Origin: Desulfuromonas sp. AOP6 | GTDB taxonomy: Bacteria; Desulfobacterota; Desulfuromonadia; Desulfuromonadales; SZUA-540 | Direction of reading: 5' to 3' | DNA length: 64,000 bases | NCBI RefSeq assembly: GCF_009731355.2 | Contig: NZ_AP022810.1 | Location: forward strand, 1,578,001-1,642,000 | Part shown: piece after piece, positions 42,388 through 50,869 of the stretch | How positions within the stretch are numbered: position 1 is the stretch's first letter | How the letters are laid out: the number at the start of each line of letters is the position of its first letter | Program-made: the position numbers and the translations under genes | Notes under the pieces: generated by a model | Databases searched by the model: none | What the model saw: only the letters and a program-made list of their open reading frames with translations | Told to the model about the DNA's origin: nothing

Positions 42388-43197
42388 ATGTTTTGTGACC
42401 TGTCCTTCAAACCGTCCTGCCAGTGGTTCTGGTTGATTGTTCTAGTCTGTTCGCTGGTGGGGCCTCCTGTGGAGGCGCGAAGCGAGGCGTTTCGGGTCAT
42501 TCAGCTTCAGCATCGATTCGCCGGAGATATTCTGCCCTTGATCACTCCCTTGCTCAGGGAGGGAGAAAATGTGACAGGGAACGATTCCGTGCTGATTCTG
42601 CATGCGTCACCAGATCGTCTGTCGGATCTTACCGATCTTGTCACGACTTTGGACACCCCAAGGAAAACCCTGAAGATCAGCGTCAGACAGGAAAGGGCAG
42701 GGGGAGACGGAGCGACCAGGACAGGCCTTGTCCTCTCCGGACCTGAACAAATTTACGCGGGCGGCACGCGTACTCTGGGCAACAGACAGCAGGCAACGGA
42801 ATCTTTCTTGCGTGTCCTCGAGGGTGAAGCGGCGCTTCTTGTCATTGGACGGGAGGTTCCTTTTACCACGGAAATAGCTGTAGTCGCCGGTAAGCACCGG
42901 GCATTTTCACGGACTGTTGAATATAAATCGGTAACGACCGGCTTCTGGGTTCGCCCCAAGATTCTTGGTCAAAAAATATTTCTTGAAGTGGTCCCACACA
43001 TGATGGCGTTGGGACCACAGGGCGAAGAGACCCTTGAATTTCAGGAGCTCAGCACGACAGTTGCGTTGTCCCCCGGTCAATGGGTCGATCTGGGGCAGCA
43101 GCTTCAGCAGGCAGACGAGGTCAGTTCGTCCATTGTGCGTCTGCACACGCACAATTCCCAGGGAGAAGGGCGTATCTGGATTCGTGTTGACCATTAA
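42388..43197 (+). CDS. Secreted secretin N-domain-like protein, unknown
   Basis: A 269-residue protein with a signal peptide (hydrophobic residues 13-27, VEA|RSE). Residues 33-95 (VIQLQHRFAGDILPLI, VLILHASPDRLSDLTDLV, TLDTP) resemble the N0/N1 subdomain of secretins such as PilQ and GspD. The rest (residues 100-269) contains YAGGTRTLGNRQQATESFL and VRPKILGQKIFLEVVPH, similar to the start of a secretin domain, but no channel-forming region follows. It lies 14 bases after the oxidase operon with a weak AGGG before ATG 42388. It may be a periplasmic assembly factor; function is unknown. Confidence 0.7.
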   Translation: MFCDLSFKPSCQWFWLIVLVCSLVGPPVEARSEAFRVIQLQHRFAGDILPLITPLLREGENVTGNDSVLILHASPDRLSDLTDLVTTLDTPRKTLKISVRQERAGGDGATRTGLVLSGPEQIYAGGTRTLGNRQQATESFLRVLEGEAALLVIGREVPFTTEIAVVAGKHRAFSRTVEYKSVTTGFWVRPKILGQKIFLEVVPHMMALGPQGEETLEFQELSTTVALSPGQWVDLGQQLQQADEVSSSIVRLHTHNSQGEGRIWIRVDH

Positions 43198-43212
43198 TCA
43201 GGGAGGTTGTAC

Positions 43213-43512
43213 ATGGCCGTCGTGGAAGTAAGTATTACGCCATTGGGAACCGCTACTCCCAGCGTGTCTGCCTTTGTTGCCGGATGCCTGGAGGTTATTC
43301 GAAGCTCAGGTCTCACCTACCAGTTGACCCCGATGGGGACCGTCATCGAGGGAGACCTGGATGACATTCTGGCTGTCGTCCGGCAGATGCATGAAAGTCC
43401 TTTTGAGTCCGGCGCCGTCAGGGTCTCCACTCTCATCAAGATTGATGATCGTCGCGATCTGCCTCGCCACACCATGGCCGGAAAAATACGATCCGTGGAG
43501 GAAAAACTCTAA
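43213..43512 (+). CDS. MTH1187-family thiamine-binding protein
   Basis: A 99-residue ferredoxin-like-fold protein of the UPF0045/MTH1187/YkoF family. It has VSITPLGT near the start, YQLTPMGTVIEGDLDDILAVV with the conserved MGT-x-IEG core, and the terminal RKIDDRRD-like stretch. Members bind thiamine or related metabolites and form tetramers. Start ATG 43213 has GGAGG seven bases upstream; an earlier TTG at 43207 overlaps that site. A HAD phosphatase gene follows directly at 43513. Confidence 0.88.
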   Translation: MAVVEVSITPLGTATPSVSAFVAGCLEVIRSSGLTYQLTPMGTVIEGDLDDILAVVRQMHESPFESGAVRVSTLIKIDDRRDLPRHTMAGKIRSVEEKL

Positions 43513-44199
43513 ATGCTTAAAGCCGTAATTTTTGATTTCGACGGGGTCATCGTGGATACGGAACCTCTGCACCACAGGGCCTTTATGGAGGTACTAAGTC
43601 CATTCGGCATCTCCTGCACCTGGCAGGAATATCGCGAACATTATATGGGCTTCGATGACCGGGATGGTTTCCGTGCTTTTTTTAAAGGGGTAGGGAAAAC
43701 CCTGGCAGAGGCGGACCTGCACCATCTCATCGACCAAAAAGCAGCCGCCTTTCAGCGTATTGCCTCTAAGGGCGTAACCCCTTATCCCGGCGTCCTCGAA
43801 CTTGTCGAGACGCTGGCTACCACATTGCCTGTTGCCTTGTGCAGCGGCGCTTTGCGTAGTGACATCGATCCTATCCTTGATGGACTTGGAATTGCCCACC
43901 ATTTTTCCGCCATGGTGACGGCTGACGACGTTCGTCACAGCAAGCCGGATCCGGAAAGCTATCTTCTTGCCGTGGCACGTCTCAGGAAAAGGGCGTCCCT
44001 CGGAGATTCCTCCCCTGGTGTCATCCTTGCCATCGAAGATACACCTGCTGGAATCGACTCGGCCAGAGGGGCAGGTCTCTCCGTTCTGGCCGTGTCCAAT
44101 AGCTATCCGAAATCCTTTTTGGAATCTCTGGGCGTATCGGTCGTTTCATCCCTTAAGAACGTCACATTTCGTGACCTGAACCAATTTGCTGGTTATTGA
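43513..44199 (+). CDS. HAD-superfamily phosphatase, beta-phosphoglucomutase-like
   Basis: A 228-residue HAD hydrolase of the beta-phosphoglucomutase/CbbY subgroup. Motif I is FDFDGVIVDTEP with nucleophile aspartate, motif II is LCSGAL, motif III is HSKPDPESYL and motif IV is AIEDTPAGIDSA. The four-helix cap lies at residues 15-85. It starts directly after the stop of the thiamine-binding gene. Phosphate monoesters of sugars or cofactors are likely substrates, not resolvable from sequence. Confidence 0.93.
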   Translation: MLKAVIFDFDGVIVDTEPLHHRAFMEVLSPFGISCTWQEYREHYMGFDDRDGFRAFFKGVGKTLAEADLHHLIDQKAAAFQRIASKGVTPYPGVLELVETLATTLPVALCSGALRSDIDPILDGLGIAHHFSAMVTADDVRHSKPDPESYLLAVARLRKRASLGDSSPGVILAIEDTPAGIDSARGAGLSVLAVSNSYPKSFLESLGVSVVSSLKNVTFRDLNQFAGY

Positions 44200-44242
44200 T
44201 AAACCCAAGAGGGGATTCCCCATCCTGACAAATGGAGATTTT

Positions 44243-44464
44243 ATGCCTTCATTTTACCACTTACTCGAAAGAGCCCAACAGGTGGGACAGCTATCTCAGA
44301 GTGATTGGGAAAAAATCTATTCCAGCGCCATTGAGGGTAATGTTCAGGAAATAAGAGACATGAACTCTCTGTTTACCCTGGTCTCTCTGGTGATCGCCGG
44401 TGAGGTCGCGGTGGAAGGTGTGACCCAGACCGAAGTGATCAGAAGACTGTCTGTACTGGCCTGA
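44243..44464 (+). CDS. Small hypothetical protein
   Basis: A 73-residue predicted cytoplasmic helical protein. ATG 44243 is preceded by TGGAG with 5-base spacing, which I prefer to the longer frame from 44186 that overlaps the HAD gene. Composition is ordinary (LLERAQQVGQLSQSDWEKI, then VSLVIAGEVAVEGV). I do not recognise a family. A tRNA-Cys promoter follows. Confidence 0.55.
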   Translation: MPSFYHLLERAQQVGQLSQSDWEKIYSSAIEGNVQEIRDMNSLFTLVSLVIAGEVAVEGVTQTEVIRRLSVLA

Positions 44465-44493
44465 AAACAAAGGTCTTCACCCCAGTTTTTTCC

Positions 44494-44522
44494 TTGACAC
44501 CGGCAAGGTGATTTGCTATCAA
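44494..44522 (+). promoter_or_regulatory. Sigma-70 promoter of tRNA-Cys
   Basis: A consensus TTGACA (44494-44499) and TATCAA (44517-44522) are spaced by exactly 17 bases, about 40 bases before the tRNA. Confidence 0.75.
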
Positions 44523-44561
44523 TACCGGGCCTTGAAGGTTGTTTACTTTTTGGTAATTATC

Positions 44562-44635
44562 GGCCCCGTCGCCAAGCGGTAAGGCAGAGGTCTGCAAAAC
44601 CTCCATCACCAGTTCAAATCTGGTCGGGGCCTCCA
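44562..44635 (+). tRNA. tRNA-Cys (GCA)
   Basis: GGCCCCG pairs with CGGGGCC; the anticodon loop reads TCTGCAAA with anticodon GCA; T loop AGTTCAAATCT. CCA is encoded (44633-44635). The neighbouring terminator and promoter frame it as a single transcription unit. Confidence 0.96.
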
Positions 44636-44645
44636 ATTGAAAGCC

Positions 44646-44672
44646 AAGCCAGCCTTTCCGGCTGGCTTTTTT
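44646..44672 (+). terminator. Intrinsic terminator after tRNA-Cys
   Basis: AAGCCAGCC and GGCTGGCTT form a perfect 9-bp stem with a short loop and a following T run. It ends 15 bases before the TauE-like start codon. Confidence 0.9.
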
Positions 44673-44686
44673 CATTGGAATCGCCA

Positions 44687-45511
44687 ATGTCTCTTTTCTC
44701 CCTCCATATCTTGGTCACCTTTATTGTTCTTGGCTCATGTGCCGGCTTTTTGGCCGGCCTGCTGGGGATTGGCGGTGGCGTGATTTTGGTTCCCCTTTTT
44801 CTGTGGGCCTTTCCCTTAGCTGGTTTTCATCCTGACATTGTCCCTCATCTGGCCTTCGGTACTAGCCTGGCCATTATTATTCCTACGGCAGTAAGCAGTA
44901 CCCTGATGCACCGCCGGCACGGTAACGTCAACTGGCATCAGGTTGTTTGGCTTGTTGCTGGCGGCATCCTGGGGGCTTTTCTTGGCGGCACCGTTGCCGC
45001 TTTCCTTTCTGGGGCCTGGCTCAAGGGTCTTTTCGGTGGGATGCTCATGACGGTGGCCTTGCGCATGTTTTTTGCCAAACCTTATCTTCCCCCCGAACGT
45101 GACACGGTCATTCCTCGGTCTCACCTTGTGGGGGTCGGTCTTGTTGGCGGTGGTTTCAGTGCCTTTTTCGGGATTGGCGGCGGCGTCATAGCTGTCCCGA
45201 TGATGGTAATACTGCTTCAGATGCCCGCTCACCTGGCTGTCGGATGTTCCAGCGCTCTTATAGTCGTTTCATCCCTGTTCGGGGCACTTACCTATGTGGT
45301 TCATGGTTGGGGTCATCCGCTCCTGCCAGATTTTTCTCTGGGATTCGTCAATTCTCTGGTAGCTGTCATCATAGCACCCCTATCCATTCTCTTTGCCAAC
45401 CTGGGGGTTCGGGTTGCCCGCAAGGTTGCCCATGGTAAACTCTTAAGGGCTTTTGCCTTTCTCCTGATTTTTGTTGGGATTCGCATGGTTTTTAAGCTGG
45501 TGTTCCCGTAG
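44687..45511 (+). CDS. TauE/SafE-family membrane transporter
   Basis: A 274-residue inner membrane protein of the TSUP family (putative sulfite or organosulfur exporters). The two repeats each carry the glycine signature: GFLAGLLGIGGGVILVPLF near residue 18 and GGGFSAFFGIGGGVIAVPMM near 150. Eight helices are predicted. ATG 44687 is chosen; the open frame extends back through the tRNA and its terminator to 44513 but that part is not coding. Substrate is unknown. amrB-like gene follows 26 bases later. Confidence 0.9.
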   Translation: MSLFSLHILVTFIVLGSCAGFLAGLLGIGGGVILVPLFLWAFPLAGFHPDIVPHLAFGTSLAIIIPTAVSSTLMHRRHGNVNWHQVVWLVAGGILGAFLGGTVAAFLSGAWLKGLFGGMLMTVALRMFFAKPYLPPERDTVIPRSHLVGVGLVGGGFSAFFGIGGGVIAVPMMVILLQMPAHLAVGCSSALIVVSSLFGALTYVVHGWGHPLLPDFSLGFVNSLVAVIIAPLSILFANLGVRVARKVAHGKLLRAFAFLLIFVGIRMVFKLVFP

Positions 45512-45537
45512 TCTTCTTCTTCGCATGGAGGCACACC

Positions 45538-46359
45538 ATGGTTCGTCGTCCCGCCGTTGCCGGACAGTTTTATCCGGGTAGCTCCCATGAGCTGAAGACA
45601 CTTCTTGAACGCCTGGTCCCCGAACAAAGCCAAAAGGTCGACGCCTTGGGGATTGTTTCTCCCCATGCCGGCTACTTATATTCGGGTGCCATCGCCGGGA
45701 AAACCTTTGCCGAGGTCAGCATCCCCTCCAACGTCATTATTCTGGGGCCGAACCATCACGGATATGGTCATGAAGCCGCTATCTATTCGAGTGGCGCCTG
45801 GGAGACCCCCCTGGGGAAGACGCCGGTAGACTCCACCCTGGTCGCTGAAATTTTGGAGTCTTGTGATGGTTTTTCCGCGGATGAACTGGCCCATCGTTTT
45901 GAACATTCTCTGGAAGTCCAACTCCCTTTTATCCAATATCTGGCTCCCGCTGCGTCTATTGTGCCCATCTGTATTGGTCACGTTACCCTGAACACGCTTC
46001 TTTCCCTGGGGGAGGCCCTGGGGGAAGTTATCAGCCGTCATGGTCAGGATATTCTGATGGTGGCAAGTTCGGATATGACGCACTACGAAACCGGCAAATC
46101 TGCCCGCGTCAAGGATTCGATGGCCATTGAAAAAATACTGGAAATCGACCCCGTCGGCCTCTATCGTACGGTCACCGATAACCGGATCAGCATGTGCGGA
46201 GTCATGCCTGTCACCCTCATGCTGGCTGCGGCTAAAAAGGCTGGAGCGCAAAAGGCTCGCCTCGTTCAGTATGGCAATTCGGGGGATGTCACCGGAGACC
46301 AGTCGGAGGTTGTTGGTTACGCCGGTTTAATCATCGAGCGCGGTGACACAACCGGATAA
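45538..46359 (+). CDS. amrB: MEMO1-family protein (AmmeMemoRadiSam system protein B)
   Basis: A 273-residue MEMO-family protein. [13 protein letters not shown] at the N-terminus, [25 protein letters not shown] and SSDMTHYE are hallmarks; the histidine and cysteine-like metal site of eukaryotic MEMO1 corresponds to H residues in PHAGY and HHG. In many bacteria it is encoded with AmrA and a radical SAM protein, thought to perform an unassigned modification; neither is next to it here. GGAGG precedes ATG 45538 by 6 bases. Molecular function is unknown (dioxygenase and copper binding have been proposed for relatives). Confidence 0.92.
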   Translation: MVRRPAVAGQFYPGSSHELKTLLERLVPEQSQKVDALGIVSPHAGYLYSGAIAGKTFAEVSIPSNVIILGPNHHGYGHEAAIYSSGAWETPLGKTPVDSTLVAEILESCDGFSADELAHRFEHSLEVQLPFIQYLAPAASIVPICIGHVTLNTLLSLGEALGEVISRHGQDILMVASSDMTHYETGKSARVKDSMAIEKILEIDPVGLYRTVTDNRISMCGVMPVTLMLAAAKKAGAQKARLVQYGNSGDVTGDQSEVVGYAGLIIERGDTTG

Positions 46360-46391
46360 AAAACTTGTCAATGCGCCGGGGATTAAAGTAT

Positions 46392-46426
46392 AAAAACCGG
46401 GCCGTCTTCGCGGCGGCCCGGTTTTT
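46392..46426 (+). terminator. Intrinsic terminator between amrB and gltX
   Basis: AAAAACCGGGCC and GGCCCGGTTTTT form a perfect 12-bp stem, T run included, 33 bases after the amrB stop. Confidence 0.93.
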
Positions 46427-46451
46427 ATTGTCTTGCCCGAAGGAGTTTTTC

Positions 46452-47849
46452 ATGTCTGATCTGCGTGTTCGTTTTGCTCCAAGCCCGACGGGGTACCTGC
46501 ACATAGGTGGTGCCCGTACGGCGCTTTTCAACTACCTGCTGGCCCAAAAAGAAAAAGGAACCTTCGTCCTGCGCATTGAGGATACGGACGTAGCCCGCTC
46601 AACACAGGAATCGGTCGATGCCATTCTTGCAGCCATGGACTGGCTTGGCTTGTCCTATGATGAGGGGCCTTTCTATCAGTCAGACCGTTTCGATCTGTAC
46701 AAGTCGAAGGTACAGCAACTGCTCGACGATGGCAAAGCCTACTGCTGTACCTGTACTGCGGAAGAACTCGAAGCCAAAAGGGAAGCGGCGCTGAAAAGCG
46801 GGGGGAAACCCAAGTACGACGGCACTTGCCGAGAGCGTCAGGATGTGCCGGCGGACAAACCCTATGTGGTACGCTTCCGATCTCCCCTAGAAGGCGTTAC
46901 TGAATTCAACGATCGCATCAAAGGGAAAATCAGTTTTCAGAATGACGAACTCGATGATGTTATCATCCAGCGCAGCGACGGGACCCCGACCTACAATTTC
47001 GTCGTGGTTGTCGATGATGCGACCATGAACATTACCCTGGTACTGCGTGGCGACGATCATATCAATAATACGCCCCGCCAGATTCTCATGTACCAGGCCC
47101 TTGGTTATCCTGTGCCCGAGTTTGGTCATGTGCCGATGATTCTTGGTGCCGACAAGAGCCGCCTGTCCAAGCGCCATGGCGCTACCTCCGTCATGGCCTA
47201 CAGAGAGATGGGCTACCTGCCCGAGGCCATGGTTAATTATCTGGTACGCCTTGGCTGGTCTTTCGGTGATGAAGAGATTTTTTCCATGGACGAACTCATT
47301 GCCAAATTCAGCCTGGAGAATGTCGGCCGTTCTGCCGGCGTTTTTAACCCGGAAAAGCTTCTGTGGCTCAACGCCCATTATATCAAGACAGGCGATCCTG
47401 TACGTCTCGGGCACTTGGTAAAGGAGTTTCTACAGAAGGACGGCATCGATACCAGCGCTGGCCCCGATCTGGCAGCGGTGGTTAAAACCCTGCAGGACAG
47501 GTCCAAAACCCTGATCGAGATGGCTCAGGGTGCTGCCTTCTACTTTAAGTCGGAAGTGGAATTCGACCAGACGGCCGTGGAAAAATTTCTTACCGCCGAT
47601 AAGCGACCGGCACTGGAGGCCGTCATTTGCCATCTTGCCCAAATTAATGACTGGAACGAGAGTGCTATTGAAACGGCCTTTAACGCCGTGATGGAGGAAA
47701 CCGGTCTTAAACTCGGTAAGATTGGCCCTTCCGTTCGTGTTGCCCTGGTCGGTGGCACCACCAGCCCTGGCATCTTCGATGTACTCGCCGTGCTAGGCAA
47801 AGAAACAAGCCTGAAACGATTGCAGACGGCCTTGGATCGCCTGGTATAG
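46452..47849 (+). CDS. gltX: Glutamyl-tRNA synthetase GltX
   Basis: Class I aminoacyl-tRNA synthetase that charges tRNA-Glu (and possibly tRNA-Gln if the organism uses the transamidation route, not decidable here). The 465-residue protein has [20 protein letters not shown] with the HIGH-type motif, a zinc-binding-like cysteine set (YCCTCTAEE and GTCRE), and the KMSKS equivalent LSKRHG near residue 240. ATG 46452 has GAAGGAG; the open frame begins at 46365 inside the terminator. A terminator follows at 47877. Confidence 0.97.
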   Translation: MSDLRVRFAPSPTGYLHIGGARTALFNYLLAQKEKGTFVLRIEDTDVARSTQESVDAILAAMDWLGLSYDEGPFYQSDRFDLYKSKVQQLLDDGKAYCCTCTAEELEAKREAALKSGGKPKYDGTCRERQDVPADKPYVVRFRSPLEGVTEFNDRIKGKISFQNDELDDVIIQRSDGTPTYNFVVVVDDATMNITLVLRGDDHINNTPRQILMYQALGYPVPEFGHVPMILGADKSRLSKRHGATSVMAYREMGYLPEAMVNYLVRLGWSFGDEEIFSMDELIAKFSLENVGRSAGVFNPEKLLWLNAHYIKTGDPVRLGHLVKEFLQKDGIDTSAGPDLAAVVKTLQDRSKTLIEMAQGAAFYFKSEVEFDQTAVEKFLTADKRPALEAVICHLAQINDWNESAIETAFNAVMEETGLKLGKIGPSVRVALVGGTTSPGIFDVLAVLGKETSLKRLQTALDRLV

Positions 47850-47876
47850 TATCCTGAGCATCATCCGACAGCACCA

Positions 47877-47916
47877 AAAAAACGCCCGTCAGGCTCAAGC
47901 TTGGCGGGCGTTTTTT
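47877..47916. terminator. Terminator between gltX and the convergent reductase gene
   Basis: AAAAAACGCCCG pairs with CGGGCGTTTTTT around a 16-base loop with A and T runs on both sides, so it can serve both converging genes. Confidence 0.93.
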
Positions 47917-47932
47917 ATTGTTTAGTCAATGT

Positions 47933-48793
47933 TCAGGTGATGGCTTTGAATACGGCGGCGAAATCCTCTTCCGAGAAGCCGAGATTGCGGGCTCTTTTGA
48001 ATGTTTCATTGGCGGCCGCGGCGCTGGCTAACGGTTGCCCGAGTTGATCACCCAGAGCAATGGCCAGGCGCATATCTTTTTGCATGTGCTTGAGAGGGAA
48101 GCTGGTGCGGAATTCCTGCTGCAGGATCATGGTGCCCTTGCTTCCAAACATCGGATTGGCAAGTGCCCCGGCCATTAGGATCTCAAGAATCTGCTGCCCA
48201 TCCAAGCCACTCTTCTGCCCAAGGGACAGCCCCTCGCAGAAAGCAGTCATCATTCCGCCCATGATCATATTGACGACCAGTTTCATGTGCGCACCTTGAC
48301 CGGCTTTGCCGAGAAAAGGGAATAGTTTGCCCATTTTTTCAAAGGCTGGAACAGCCTGGTCATAGAGAGAGCGGTCACCGGCCGCAAGGATAATCAGAGT
48401 ACCGTCTTCAGCCGGTTTTTTAGTACCTGAAACGGGAGCTTCCAGAAATAGCCCGCCGGCATCTTCGACCGCAGTGGCAATGGCGGCAGAGGTGTCACTG
48501 TCTACCGTAGACATGTCGATGTATCCGCGTCCGTCTCCGATGCCGGCCTGAACGCCTTCGGGGCCGTAAAAGACCTCTCTGGCCGCTGTCGGGTCGGCCA
48601 GAATGGCAAAGGTGATCTCGCATTCGGTGGCCACTTCGCGCGGGCTCTTCGCTTGCGATGCCCCCAGCTCGACTAGCGGCGTGCACTTGGCTGGGGTGCG
48701 GTTCCAGACGGTGACCCCAAAGCCAGCCTTCACTAGATTGGCTGCCATGGCGCTCCCCATGATGCCGAGGCCGATAAAGCCGTACTTAGCCAT
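47933..48793 (-). CDS. Glyoxylate/succinic semialdehyde reductase (beta-hydroxyacid dehydrogenase family)
   Basis: A 286-residue NADP(H)-dependent reductase. The Rossmann motif GLGIMGSAMAANL with NRT (favouring NADP) begins the protein; DMSTVDSDT, the substrate-binding GLFLEAPVSGTKKPAEDGTL and the catalytic lysine of GAHMKLVVN follow. Closely similar enzymes of Geobacter have been characterised as gamma-hydroxybutyrate/succinic semialdehyde reductases. ATG 48793 is chosen because GAAGGAGG is seven bases upstream; a longer frame to 48913 is not needed. It diverges from the GNAT-deacetylase fusion. Confidence 0.9.
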   Translation of the reverse strand: MAKYGFIGLGIMGSAMAANLVKAGFGVTVWNRTPAKCTPLVELGASQAKSPREVATECEITFAILADPTAAREVFYGPEGVQAGIGDGRGYIDMSTVDSDTSAAIATAVEDAGGLFLEAPVSGTKKPAEDGTLIILAAGDRSLYDQAVPAFEKMGKLFPFLGKAGQGAHMKLVVNMIMGGMMTAFCEGLSLGQKSGLDGQQILEILMAGALANPMFGSKGTMILQQEFRTSFPLKHMQKDMRLAIALGDQLGQPLASAAAANETFKRARNLGFSEEDFAAVFKAIT

Positions 48794-48931
48794 AAAACCT
48801 CCTTCTGAATTGCCTTTATTTTCGGTTATTTTCCCAATCGACTTTTCCCTGACGTTATGCCAATGTATTTGCAATCCTTTAACATAATGATGGATAGCCA
48901 TTGAACCTTTCAAGGTAAAAAGGAGGTTCCC

Positions 48932-50686
48932 TTGTTCAGAATCCGCCGCATTTTCGATGATATTCTACCGGCCAATACTGAAGCACTGCGGCAAGTAAGC
49001 CAGATCCTGCGTGACCAGTTCCCGGCATTGCGGGCCTCCGAGGTCGAAAAGCTTCCCGACCTTCTGAAAAATCCCCTCAAACATCGCTTCAAATCCATTC
49101 TATACGTGGCGGAAAACTTCAAAGGCCTTGTCAAGGGCTTCGCTCTCCTCTCGTTTGAACCGGAACTGCGTTTCTGCTATCTGGATTATATTTCCACGGC
49201 AAAGAATATTACGGGTGGGGGCATCGGTGGCGCTCTTTACGAACGATTGCGGGAAGAGTCATTGCTTCTCGATGCCATAGGCATTTTCTTTGAATGTTTA
49301 CCGGATGACCCAGCTCTCTGCAAGGATCCCGTTATTCTCAAACAAAACAAAGCGCGGCTGAAATTTTATGAAAAGTACGGGGCTTTTCCCATTGTGGGTA
49401 CCGCCTACGAAACCCCTGTGCAGGAGGGGGATGACAATCCGCCTTATCTGGTATTTGACCCTCTCGACCAGCCCGCAAATCTGTCCAGGGAACGTGCTCG
49501 TAAAATCGTCAGGACTATCCTGCAAAACCGTTATGGAGACCTGTGCTCTCCCGACTATATTCTCAAGGTTGTCAACTCTATTCAGGATGACCCGGTTCGT
49601 CTGCGTTCACCCAGATACCTTAAATCCGATGTGGCTGGAAATCCTCGCCGCTCCTTTGGGTCACATCATCGCAAGGTGGCACTGGTCGTCAATGATCGGC
49701 ATGAAATTCATCATGTCCGCGAAAAAGGGTATGTAGAAGCACCGGTGCGTATCCGGAGCATCCTGAAAGAACTGGAACGTCTATCGATCTTCACCACGGT
49801 GCCACCAAAGGAATATCCCGAAAAACATATTCTGGCTGTCCATGATGCCGGTTACTTCCACTATCTTCGACGGGTCTGTGCCGCTCTGGAGGCAGGTAAA
49901 TCGGTCTATCCCTATGTGTTTCCCATCCGCAATGCGACCCGTCCCCCCAAGGACCTTGCTGTCAGGGCCGGATATTACTGCCTCGACACGTTCACACCGC
50001 TGAATCAGAATGCCTATCTTGCCGCGAGGCGCGCTGTAGACTGCGCCCTTACTGCAGCCGATTACCTGTTGGCCGGAAATCGCCTTGCCTACGCTCTGGT
50101 TCGCCCTCCGGGGCATCATGCCGAACACCGCTCTTTCGGTGGATTTTGCTATTTCAACAACGGGGCTGTTGCCGCCCAATACCTTGCCCGCTACGGTCGG
50201 GTCGCCATTCTCGACGTGGACTACCATCATGGCAATGGCCAGCAGACCATTTTTTATCAGCGCCGGGATGTGCTGACCCTGTCGATACACGGTCATCCCA
50301 GCTTTGCCTATCCCTATTTCAGTGGCTTTGAGGATGAAACGGGAGAGGGTGAAGGGGAGGGGTTCAACATCAATATTCCGTTGCCTGAATCCGTTGATGG
50401 CGAAAAATATCTCAAAACCCTGACAAGAGCGCTGAAGAGAATAGCCTTCTATGCACCCGATTTTCTTATTGTCTGTCTCGGGTTGGATACCGCCAAAGGA
50501 GACCCTACCGGCACCTGGACTCTCCATGCCAATGATTTTTCTAAAGCCGGGCAGCTGATTGGCCAGCTGCGAATTCCGACGGTTGTTGTCCAGGAAGGGG
50601 GCTATCGCAACCGGGTTCTTGGCGTTAATTGCCGCCACTTTTTTTCCGGTCTGTGGCAGGGCTTTTATCCTGTCTCCAAAGACTGA
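48932..50686 (+). CDS. GNAT-acetylpolyamine amidohydrolase (HDAC family) fusion
   Basis: A 584-residue fusion of an acetyltransferase-like and a deacetylase domain. Residues about 1-190 are GNAT-like: motif A is CYLDYISTAKNITGGGIGGAL and motif B is KQNKARLKFYEKYGAFPI. Residues about 245-580 are a class IIb-like histone deacetylase / acetylpolyamine amidohydrolase domain with RPPGHHAEH (H395 and H396), DVDYHHGNG (zinc ligands D430, H432), D519 in GLDTAKGD and the terminal EGGY. All zinc ligands are present. TTG 48932 has AGGAGG five bases before it. It opens the cluster with two ATP-grasp enzymes, a GNAT and lysine 2,3-aminomutase. The substrate is probably an acetylated amine or amino acid; a regulatory acetylation switch is an alternative. 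Confidence 0.88.
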   Translation: MFRIRRIFDDILPANTEALRQVSQILRDQFPALRASEVEKLPDLLKNPLKHRFKSILYVAENFKGLVKGFALLSFEPELRFCYLDYISTAKNITGGGIGGALYERLREESLLLDAIGIFFECLPDDPALCKDPVILKQNKARLKFYEKYGAFPIVGTAYETPVQEGDDNPPYLVFDPLDQPANLSRERARKIVRTILQNRYGDLCSPDYILKVVNSIQDDPVRLRSPRYLKSDVAGNPRRSFGSHHRKVALVVNDRHEIHHVREKGYVEAPVRIRSILKELERLSIFTTVPPKEYPEKHILAVHDAGYFHYLRRVCAALEAGKSVYPYVFPIRNATRPPKDLAVRAGYYCLDTFTPLNQNAYLAARRAVDCALTAADYLLAGNRLAYALVRPPGHHAEHRSFGGFCYFNNGAVAAQYLARYGRVAILDVDYHHGNGQQTIFYQRRDVLTLSIHGHPSFAYPYFSGFEDETGEGEGEGFNINIPLPESVDGEKYLKTLTRALKRIAFYAPDFLIVCLGLDTAKGDPTGTWTLHANDFSKAGQLIGQLRIPTVVVQEGGYRNRVLGVNCRHFFSGLWQGFYPVSKD

Positions 50687-50789
50687 AACAAGTTATTTCA
50701 GATTCGGCTATTTTGATGATGTTTCACGATGAAATAAAGTCATGTAACAACCTGGTTTTATTATTTTTAAAGGGGTTGAAAAATTTTGT

Positions 50790-50818
50790 TTGACAGAAAA
50801 AAAACGGAGGCGTATATG
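50790..50818 (+). promoter_or_regulatory. Candidate sigma-70 promoter of the ATP-grasp operon
   Basis: TTGACA (50790-50795) matches consensus and TATATG (50813-50818) follows at 17 bases spacing. The predicted transcript would start near 50825, that is, downstream of the leader-ORF start codon at 50816. The two readings exclude each other, so at most one is right. Confidence 0.5.
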
Positions 50819-50869
50819 CAATCAAGAGTGATCTGTTTCAGGCGGGCCGGCGCAAGACGAACAAGCTAA
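50816..50869 (+). CDS. Possible 17-residue leader peptide, arginine-rich
   Basis: ATG 50816 has a near-ideal GGAGG five bases before it. The frame encodes MQSRVICFRRAGARRTS and ends TAA at 50867; five of 17 residues are arginine. The codons 50831-50839 form one arm of a 9-bp pairing with 50918-50926, so a ribosome stalled here could alter the leader fold. It conflicts with a promoter whose -10 lies over the start codon. Treat as a candidate only. Confidence 0.35.
   Translation: MQSRVICFRRAGARRTS

Noticed and set aside
44513-44686. N-terminal extension of the TauE-like gene
   Set aside because: The frame passes through tRNA-Cys and its terminator, so it cannot be coding there.
44439-44687. 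Minus-strand frame with EAPTRFELVMEV sequence
   Set aside because: It is antisense to tRNA-Cys, another spurious tRNA-derived translation.
45538-46359. A complete AmmeMemoRadiSam system
   Set aside because: Only the MEMO/AmrB gene is here; no AmrA or radical SAM partner lies beside it. The aminomutase at 53516 is a different radical SAM family.
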